A DNA stretch of 9,859 nucleotides, taken from assembly GCA_025362115.1 (NCBI GenBank), contig JANYIK010000110.1, positions 1 through 9,859 on the forward strand. Direction: 5' to 3'. A program made the position numbers and the translations under genes. The stretch comes from Methylophilaceae bacterium (GTDB lineage Bacteria > Pseudomonadota > Gammaproteobacteria > Burkholderiales > Methylophilaceae). The notes beneath the pieces are model-generated. The model ran no database searches and had not been told where the DNA came from. It saw only the letters and a program-made list of their open reading frames with translations. Every line of letters starts with the position of its first letter. Position 1 is the stretch's first letter. Positions 1 through 4,954 of the stretch are shown here, one piece after another.

Positions 1-2
1 AC

Positions 3-158
3 ACGCGCATTTTCGAATCAGTCAGCCTCGCTGAAAGCCCGGTGTACGGAAAAGACGTGTTCGCCTTCTTGCCCAATAGCCAGGGGGCTAAGGACTACAA
101 TGCTCTGACTGAGGAATTACTGGCATGTGGGTTCTTTGACCCTGAATGTTCTTGGTAG
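3..158 (+). CDS. ParA-like partition ATPase, C-terminal fragment (5' end outside window)
   Basis: An open frame enters from the left edge and gives 51 residues before a TAG stop at 156-158. The readable part contains FESVSLAESPVYGKDVF, then an LPNSQGAKDYNALTEELL stretch. This matches the usual C-terminal pattern of ParA/Soj-type ATPases, in which an 'E-(A/S)-P-x-x-G-K' segment and an 'A-P-x-S-x-G-A-x-x-Y' segment precede the last helix. ParA proteins are Walker-type ATPases that move plasmids, chromosomes or integrative elements by cycling on DNA with a ParB partner. The Walker A motif and most of the protein are outside the window, so the call rests on the tail alone. The first 60 bases count to about 53% GC, higher than the mrr gene that follows. 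The frame stops 26 bases before the earliest possible mrr start, so the two could share a transcript. A related MinD/AAA-type ATPase is possible. Confidence 0.55.
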   Translation, partial: TRIFESVSLAESPVYGKDVFAFLPNSQGAKDYNALTEELLACGFFDPECSW

Positions 159-168
159 GTTAAAAATC

Positions 169-193
169 CAACGTTCGTCACTATGTGACGTTG
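169..193. promoter_or_regulatory. Overlapping inverted repeats in the mrr leader (possible operator or hairpin)
   Basis: CGTCAC (176-181) and GTGACG (185-190) form a perfect 6-bp dyad with a TAT spacer. An outer CAACGT (169-174) pairs with ACGTTG (188-193) about a slightly shifted centre. The element lies between the ParA-like stop and the preferred mrr ATG at 203, and it covers the alternative GTG start. It could be an operator or an RNA hairpin limiting mrr expression. The function is inference and a chance dyad is possible. Confidence 0.3.
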
Positions 194-202
194 CGAATCA
201 AA

Positions 203-1051
203 ATGAGAAAAATCCCAACTTATGATGAACTAATGATTCCCTTGCTGAAAGCAACTAGGGAGTTAGGAGGTTCTGGTTCAATTGAAGAGATTTACACAAA
301 AGTTGTTGAGTTAGAGGGGTTTACTGATGAAGTTCTAGCTCAACTTCATGACAAAGAAAAAAGCAGCCAAACTGAGGTTGCCTATCGTTTGGCTTGGGCT
401 AGAACCTATTTGAAGAAGTATGGATTTTTAGAAAATTCGAGTCGTGGCATATGGTCACTAACGGAGAAGGCCAGAACTCAGACTGAATTTGAGCCATCAG
501 ATGTGGTTAATTTTGTACGTGCTTTGGATAAAGCAGTTCCTAAATCTAATTTACAGGATGGACTGGCAAAAGAAATCAATGATGAAAGTTCATGGAAGGA
601 GAACCTGTCAAACGTACTTACCCAAAAACTTGACCCTTCTGCTTTTGAGCGCTTAGTTCAGCGGTTATTGAGGGAGTCTGGTTTTGTTCAAGTTGAGGTT
701 ACAGGACGAACTGGTGACGGCGGTATTGACGGTAAAGGTATAGCTCGAATTAACGGATTTATGAGTTTCCATGTGCTTTTTCAATGCAAGCGTTATAAAG
801 GCTCAGTTGGTGCTGGCGACATTAGAGACTTTAGAGGGGCTATGGTAGGCAGGGCTGATAAGGGCTTATTTATCACTACAGGTACATTCACACCAGCAGC
901 TCTAAAAGAAGCTACTAGAGATGGCGCTCCGCCAATTGATTTAGTTGATGGCGATGAATTAGCTGAAAAATTGAAAGAGTTAGAATTGGGTCTAAAACGT
1001 GAATTAGTAGAAAAAGTAACAGTTGATGAAAGTTGGTTTTTGAGTATTTAG
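203..1051 (+). CDS. mrr: Mrr-family type IV restriction endonuclease
   Basis: This is a 282-residue protein, close to E. coli Mrr (about 300). Residues 1-95 match the Mrr N-terminal winged-helix DNA-binding domain (IPTYDELMIPLLKA, ...EVAYRLAWARTYLKK.G..). A charged linker of about 40 residues follows, then the Mrr catalytic domain from about 145 to 255. The PD-(D/E)xK-type active site looks complete: E149 in AFERLVQRLL, D176 in GDGGIDG, and Q194-x-K196 in FQCKRYKG. Mrr enzymes cut DNA carrying foreign methylation, so no partner methyltransferase is needed, and none is seen here. I chose ATG at 203 because family members begin close to the (I)PTYDEL motif. A GTG at 185, six codons earlier, is also open but falls inside an inverted repeat. 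Neither start has a clear Shine-Dalgarno sequence. The gene is AT-rich: two sampled 60-base lines count to about 37% and 30% GC, against 60% for a line of the next gene. This fits horizontal acquisition. The family call is firm; its methylation specificity cannot be read from sequence. Confidence 0.93.
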   Translation: MRKIPTYDELMIPLLKATRELGGSGSIEEIYTKVVELEGFTDEVLAQLHDKEKSSQTEVAYRLAWARTYLKKYGFLENSSRGIWSLTEKARTQTEFEPSDVVNFVRALDKAVPKSNLQDGLAKEINDESSWKENLSNVLTQKLDPSAFERLVQRLLRESGFVQVEVTGRTGDGGIDGKGIARINGFMSFHVLFQCKRYKGSVGAGDIRDFRGAMVGRADKGLFITTGTFTPAALKEATRDGAPPIDLVDGDELAEKLKELELGLKRELVEKVTVDESWFLSI

Positions 1052-1056
1052 ATTTG

Positions 1057-1824
1057 CTACAGCCAATCCCAGTCCAAACGGGGTTTATATGGTGCTTTCT
1101 TCATCACCCAATCCCAAACAAACGCAGGCAATAACCGCATCAATCCCCCCGCAAAGGCCATCTGCCAAGGCGTGATAGCGATGCGGCGTTTTTGTCGGAT
1201 GATACGTGCCATTTTGCGGGCGGCGGTATCGGGTTCCATCAAGAACGGCATGGGGTAGGGGTTCACGTCTGTCATCGGGGTGCGGATGTAGCCGGGGCAG
1301 ATGGTGGTGACGTTAATGCCGGTGCCGATTAACTCTACACGCAGACTTTCCAGGTAACTAATAGCAGCGGCTTTGGAGGCGGAATAGGCGCTTGCGCCGG
1401 GGATACCGCGCAAGCCGGCTACGCTGGCGATGCCTACCAGAGAGCCGCTACCAGCTTGCTTCATGGCGGCGATGAAGGGTTGGAAGGTGTGCACCATGCC
1501 CATGACGTTGATGTCCATCACTGCTTGGAAAGCGGCGATGTCTTCGGCGTGCTCAGTGAGCGTGCCGCGCGAGACTCCTGCGTTGGCGATGATGATGTCG
1601 GGAGCGCCAAATCTGGCTAGAAAGTCGGCAGCGGCTTGTTGCAGGGCGGTTGCATTGCGTACGTCCAAAACGTAAATGGCGCAATTCGCGCCAAGTTCGT
1701 TGCTTAGAGTAGTGAGTCTTTCCTGATTACGTCCCACTAACCCTAGTTGCGCGCCCTGCGCGGCATAGTGCTTGGCGAGTGCCGCACCTATGCCGCTGGA
1801 AGCGCCGGTGATGAAAACCCGCAT
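1057..1824 (-). CDS. Short-chain dehydrogenase/reductase (classical SDR)
   Basis: This 255-residue protein has the full classical SDR signature. The nucleotide-binding TGASSGIG lies at 6-13, a DV pair at 54-55, and NAG at 81-83. The catalytic tetrad is N106, S134, Y147 and K151 (YSASK), followed by PG at 177-178. Arg32 just after the second beta strand suggests a preference for NADP(H), but that is inference. SDRs oxidise or reduce alcohols and ketones; the substrate cannot be told from these motifs. No signal peptide is present, so it is probably cytosolic. The C-terminal 40 residues are Trp-rich and hydrophobic in part (LLPAFVWDWVMKK), which may help membrane association or dimer contacts. 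The ATG lies only 7 bp after the dsbA stop, so it is the last gene of the argS-SPOR-dsbA operon. Its TAG stop is 5 bp from the convergent mrr stop, with no visible terminator between them. Confidence 0.9.
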   Translation of the reverse strand: MRVFITGASSGIGAALAKHYAAQGAQLGLVGRNQERLTTLSNELGANCAIYVLDVRNATALQQAAADFLARFGAPDIIIANAGVSRGTLTEHAEDIAAFQAVMDINVMGMVHTFQPFIAAMKQAGSGSLVGIASVAGLRGIPGASAYSASKAAAISYLESLRVELIGTGINVTTICPGYIRTPMTDVNPYPMPFLMEPDTAARKMARIIRQKRRIAITPWQMAFAGGLMRLLPAFVWDWVMKKAPYKPRLDWDWL

Positions 1825-1831
1825 TTGGAGC

Positions 1832-2473
1832 TTACTTACTTGTTTTATCCTTGCGTACTTGGTCTATCAGATAGTTGGTGACTTTAAGCGCATTGTCATT
1901 GCCATCGGCCATGGTGCTGGAAGTCAAGAAGCGTCCGTTAATCATCAAAGAAGGCACACCAGACGCACCAGAAGATTGAAACAATTGCATCGCGCGCGAC
2001 ACCTTGGTAGTGACCGAGAATGAGCGGTAGGTGTCTTCTACTTTCTTTTTGTCCAAGCCGGATTGTTTGGTGATCCAGTCAATCACGCTGGGTTCGTCGG
2101 CATCAGGTTTGAGGCTTTTTTGTTTGTGTATTGCATCGAACAGGGCGCTGTGCAGTTTATCGGTCAAATTCAAGGCTTCAAGTGTGTAATAAGCTTTAGC
2201 CATGGGTATCCAAGAAGGACGGGCTACGCCAGGCACTCGCTTGAATTCGACATCTTTGGGTAATTTTTTTATCCAGGCCTCGAGGGGTTCCTCAAAATGG
2301 TAGCAATGCGGGCAACCATACCAGAACAGTTCGGTAACCTCGATTTTGGCCGGATTATCGGTAGGGATGGGTTGCGGAGTTTGGATAAACTCTATGCCCA
2401 GTTGCGGTTGCGGATCGGCAGCGCTAGCGCCAAGGCTGATAGCCATGAGCATGGCGGCAAACAGTGATTTCAT
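1832..2473 (-). CDS. dsbA: Thiol:disulfide interchange protein DsbA
   Basis: The protein is a periplasmic oxidase that donates disulfide bonds to secreted proteins and is reoxidised by DsbB. From the chosen start it has 213 residues. A signal peptide covers about 1-19 (MK..., a hydrophobic core, then GASAA before DPQ). The thioredoxin-fold active site is C54-P55-H56-C57 inside FWYGCPHCYHFE, with the CPHC dipeptide typical of DsbA. The cis-proline loop is G172-V173-P174. The helical insertion between these motifs is of normal size. An in-frame ATG two codons earlier (2479) directly abuts the AAAGGA at 2485-2480. The ATG at 2473 sits 6 nt from that site and gives a standard signal peptide, so I prefer it. 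The gene lies 14 bp after the SPOR gene and 7 bp before the SDR gene, in one operon. A single dsbA gene beside argS and a SPOR gene is consistent with a betaproteobacterium. Confidence 0.95.
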   Translation of the reverse strand: MKSLFAAMLMAISLGASAADPQPQLGIEFIQTPQPIPTDNPAKIEVTELFWYGCPHCYHFEEPLEAWIKKLPKDVEFKRVPGVARPSWIPMAKAYYTLEALNLTDKLHSALFDAIHKQKSLKPDADEPSVIDWITKQSGLDKKKVEDTYRSFSVTTKVSRAMQLFQSSGASGVPSLMINGRFLTSSTMADGNDNALKVTNYLIDQVRKDKTSK

Positions 2474-2479
2474 AAACAT

Positions 2480-2485
2480 TCCTTT
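2480..2485 (-). promoter_or_regulatory. Shine-Dalgarno site deciding the dsbA start
   Basis: On the minus strand these bases read AAAGGA. They lie 6 nt before the ATG at 2473 and touch the ATG at 2479, so the inner ATG is the better start. This is the clearest ribosome binding site in the window; most other starts here have weak or no match. Confidence 0.6.
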
Positions 2486-2487
2486 AC

Positions 2488-3213
2488 TTAGTTTGAAGAA
2501 CTACCACTTTTGACAAGCTCGGCACTAAACCCGTTCTTGCTCAATTCGGCGCGCGCTCGATTCAACTCGTCCTGATTAGCAAAAGGCCCTACGCGCACAC
2601 GGTGCAACAAGCCTTTGTCGGGAATGCTGACCGATTGTACCGAAGCCTCCATCCCGATTAGGGACAATTTGGCTTTGGTGTTGTCAGCTTCCTGCTCAGT
2701 CTTAAACGCACCCACCTGAAGCATTAACTTTTCACCTAGAGGCTTGGTTGACGTGCCGTTGTCAGAAGGTGGCTCTGGCACAGGTTTAATTTCTGGCTTA
2801 ACCACAGGCGGTTGTGAGTCTGTAAGAATGTCGTAAAAAGTAAAACGATCCTCTTTTTTACCGGGTTCGATTTTAGGATCGGGCTTTTTTTCTTGTGTTT
2901 CTGCGCTTTTTTCTTGGGCGGCGGATGATATTTCGCCAGATTCTGCAGGTTTTACAACTGACTCCTCGGACTTTTTCTCTGCCGGCTGTGGTCGCGGGAT
3001 AGGGATGCTGGGGGCAGATGGCGCTTTTTCATGAAACGCACTTTCGCTTTTGTTCACCGACAGCGCAACGCCCACCGACAGCGCGATGCCAATCAGTAAG
3101 CCAATCAGCAGGCCGATAACCAAAGGATTGCCGGATTTACCGGAACCGCCTGGACGGGGTTCAGCAGATTTTGGTTTGGGGGGTGCTGCTTTGTAGTCTC
3201 TAGACATTGCCAT
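2488..3213 (-). CDS. SPOR-domain inner-membrane protein, FtsN-like
   Basis: This is a 241-residue bitopic membrane protein. A short basic, proline-rich cytoplasmic segment (1-30) precedes a single transmembrane helix at about 31-53, which is rich in Gly, Leu and Ile. A long low-complexity linker rich in Pro, Glu, Lys and Ser (55-160) would span the periplasm. The C-terminal SPOR domain covers about 162-237: LMLQVGAFKTEQEADNTKAKL, then HRVRVGPF and the final repeat half. SPOR domains bind denuded, septal peptidoglycan, and FtsN-type proteins activate septal wall synthesis. The neighbours support this reading: in Pseudomonas a SPOR/FtsN-like gene also follows priA-argS. It starts 19 bp after the argS stop. 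ATG at 3213 is followed by another ATG two codons later, and neither has a strong Shine-Dalgarno. I do not assign ftsN because linker and length vary and the short FtsN motif is not recognisable by eye. Confidence 0.85.
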   Translation of the reverse strand: MAMSRDYKAAPPKPKSAEPRPGGSGKSGNPLVIGLLIGLLIGIALSVGVALSVNKSESAFHEKAPSAPSIPIPRPQPAEKKSEESVVKPAESGEISSAAQEKSAETQEKKPDPKIEPGKKEDRFTFYDILTDSQPPVVKPEIKPVPEPPSDNGTSTKPLGEKLMLQVGAFKTEQEADNTKAKLSLIGMEASVQSVSIPDKGLLHRVRVGPFANQDELNRARAELSKNGFSAELVKSGSSSN

Positions 3214-3232
3214 GTTTTCTTAATATTCCCTC

Positions 3233-4891
3233 TTACATCTTCTCTGGTGCGTTGACACCTAACAGGTTGAGACCGGAACGAATTACTTGTCGCGTGGCAG
3301 TAATAAGCGCCAAACGTGCGAGGCGTATTTTCTCATCATCTACTAAAAATTGCTGGGCGTTGTAATAACTGTGCAAATCGCTGGCGAGTTCTTTAAGATA
3401 ATTCGCCACGTTGCTCGGCGCAAGCTCTTGCGCGGCGGTTTCGACCAATTCAGGAAACTCGGCCAAACGTTGCATGAGCGTCAATTCATGTTCAGCCGAT
3501 AGAGGCGCTAAATCGGCATGTTTTAGGCTGTCTACATCGCCACCCCATTGCGCCAGAACCGCGCAAATACGGGCGTGGGCATATTGGATGTAATACACCG
3601 GATTGTCATTGGTCTGCGCTCGTGCCAAGTCTATATCGAATACTAATTGCGAATCGGCGCGCCGTGCGGCGAGAAAATAACGTGTGGCATCACAGCCCAC
3701 TTCGTCTATCAGATCGCGCAAAGTCACGTAGCTGCCGGCGCGCTTGGAAATCTTCATTTCTTCGCCGTTACGCATCACTGTCACCATCTGATGCAGTACG
3801 TAATCTGGCCAGCCTTTTGGGATGCCGATATTTAAGGCTTGCAAGCCAGCGCGGACGCGGGTGATGGTGCTGTGATGGTCGGCGCCCTGCTCGTTGATGG
3901 CGCGTGTAAAACCGCGTTGCCACTTTTCGGCGTGGTAGGCTACATCCGGCACAAAATAGGTGTAGCCACCTTCTTTCTTACGCATCACACGGTCTTTATC
4001 GTCACCAAAATCGGTAGTACGCAGCCACAGCGCGTCATCCTGTTCATAGCTGTGGCCGCTGGCGTTGAGTTTGTTGACAGTGTCTTCTACCTTGCCTTCG
4101 CTATACAGCGCGGATTCCAGCGAAAACACGTCGAAATTCACGCCGAAGGCGCGCAAGTCCAAATCCTGTTCGTGGCGCAAATAGGCGATGGCAAATTCGC
4201 GTATGGCTTCTTTGTCGTCGGCATCACCTTTGGCGGTCACGCTACGGTCATTAGCTTTGACAGTAGCCTTGCGCATATAGGCGCTGGCGACCTCAGCGAT
4301 GTAATCGCCGCGATAGCCGTCTTCCGGCCAGTTAGCGTCATCCGGCGTGATGCCCTTGGCACGACATTGCACAGATAGGGTCAAATTATCAATTTGTGCG
4401 CCCGCGTCGTTATAGTAGAACTCACGCGTTACGTCCCAACCGGTGGCAGCAAGCAAGCGGCATAAGCAATCGCCTACCGCCGCGCCACGTCCATGACCAA
4501 CATGCAAGGGACCGGTAGGGTTGGCAGAAACAAATTCCACCATAACTTTGCGGCTTTGCCCGATGCTACTGTGACCAAATTTGTCACCCAAGGCAAATAT
4601 CTCGCCAATCACGGCAGACTTGGCAGATGCGGCCATGAAGAAGTTGATAAAGCCAGCACCAGCTATTTCTGCTTTGGCGAGATATTCAGAAGCAGGCAGC
4701 ACTTTCAGCAAGGCTTCAGCAATGGCACGAGGGTTTTGTTTAAGCGGTTTTGCCAAAATCATGGCTAAATTGCTCGCAAAATCACCGTGTTGTGCGTTTT
4801 TAGGGCGCTCTAAAATGATGTTGAGATCATGCTGGTCAGGGGCAACGGATTTTGCCGCTTGTGTCAGCAATTGGGTAAGATGTGCTTTCAA
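3233..4891 (-). CDS. argS: Arginyl-tRNA synthetase
   Basis: The enzyme attaches arginine to tRNA-Arg in the cytosol using ATP; it is a class I synthetase. The 552-residue length is close to the family norm (about 560-590). The Arg-S N-terminal domain (about 1-90) contains LERPKNAQHGDFASNLAM. The HIGH motif is H130-V-G-H-G in SANPTGPLHVGHGRG. The KMSKS-equivalent is the degenerate K380-I-S-K-R-A-G usual in ArgRS, with the conserved EFYYNDAGAQI segment at 157-167. The C-terminal anticodon-binding DALR domain holds YYIQYAHARI (433-442) and ends in RSGLNLLGV. The start codon is TTG: an in-frame TAA lies five codons upstream, no ATG occurs before residue 43, and conserved sequence begins near residue 24. 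A second TTG at codon 8 is possible. No Shine-Dalgarno is evident. It is the first gene of the minus-strand operon and diverges from priA across 63 bp. Confidence 0.97.
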   Translation of the reverse strand: MKAHLTQLLTQAAKSVAPDQHDLNIILERPKNAQHGDFASNLAMILAKPLKQNPRAIAEALLKVLPASEYLAKAEIAGAGFINFFMAASAKSAVIGEIFALGDKFGHSSIGQSRKVMVEFVSANPTGPLHVGHGRGAAVGDCLCRLLAATGWDVTREFYYNDAGAQIDNLTLSVQCRAKGITPDDANWPEDGYRGDYIAEVASAYMRKATVKANDRSVTAKGDADDKEAIREFAIAYLRHEQDLDLRAFGVNFDVFSLESALYSEGKVEDTVNKLNASGHSYEQDDALWLRTTDFGDDKDRVMRKKEGGYTYFVPDVAYHAEKWQRGFTRAINEQGADHHSTITRVRAGLQALNIGIPKGWPDYVLHQMVTVMRNGEEMKISKRAGSYVTLRDLIDEVGCDATRYFLAARRADSQLVFDIDLARAQTNDNPVYYIQYAHARICAVLAQWGGDVDSLKHADLAPLSAEHELTLMQRLAEFPELVETAAQELAPSNVANYLKELASDLHSYYNAQQFLVDDEKIRLARLALITATRQVIRSGLNLLGVNAPEKM

Positions 4892-4954
4892 AATCAGTTT
4901 TGCTTAAGTAAGGTGCTTAAAAAAGCGCTATTTTAACGGTTATCACAATCCCTA
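4892..4954. promoter_or_regulatory. Divergent argS/priA intergenic region
   Basis: These 63 bp must hold the promoters for both priA (+) and the argS-SPOR-dsbA-SDR operon (-). The region is AT-rich. It contains a direct repeat TGCTTAA (4901-4907 and 4914-4920) and the palindrome listed separately. A TATTTT at 4929-4934 on the plus strand and a TAAAAT on the minus strand resemble -10 boxes, but I find no well-spaced -35 partner for either. The exact promoters are therefore not assigned. Confidence 0.5.
4917..4936. promoter_or_regulatory. 20-bp near-perfect palindrome, candidate shared operator
   Basis: TTAAAA..AGCGCT..TTTTAA is symmetric about the axis 4926/4927. Nine of ten base pairs match, and the only mismatch is 4923 against 4930. 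It sits in the middle of the divergent argS/priA region and overlaps the AT-rich boxes there, where a dimeric regulator could control both directions. It is too AT-rich to act as an intrinsic terminator. The binding role is inference. Confidence 0.4.

Noticed and set aside
203..1051. Treating Mrr as part of a restriction-modification pair or new multi-gene defence system
   Set aside because: No methyltransferase, specificity subunit or other defence gene is present in the window, and the domain layout is that of ordinary single-gene Mrr.
2880..2975. Runs of T on the plus strand that look like terminator tails
   Set aside because: They are the complement of Lys codons in the low-complexity linker of the SPOR protein and have no GC-rich stem directly before them.
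3839..4378. Long plus-strand open frame of 179 codons opposite argS
   Set aside because: It lies wholly antisense to a confident argS frame with matching motifs. Its protein shows no recognisable domain, and it has no ribosome site, so it is a shadow of argS codon usage.
4581..4907. Plus-strand open frame of 108 codons overlapping the argS start region
   Set aside because: It is antisense to conserved ArgRS N-terminal sequence and has no recognisable protein features.
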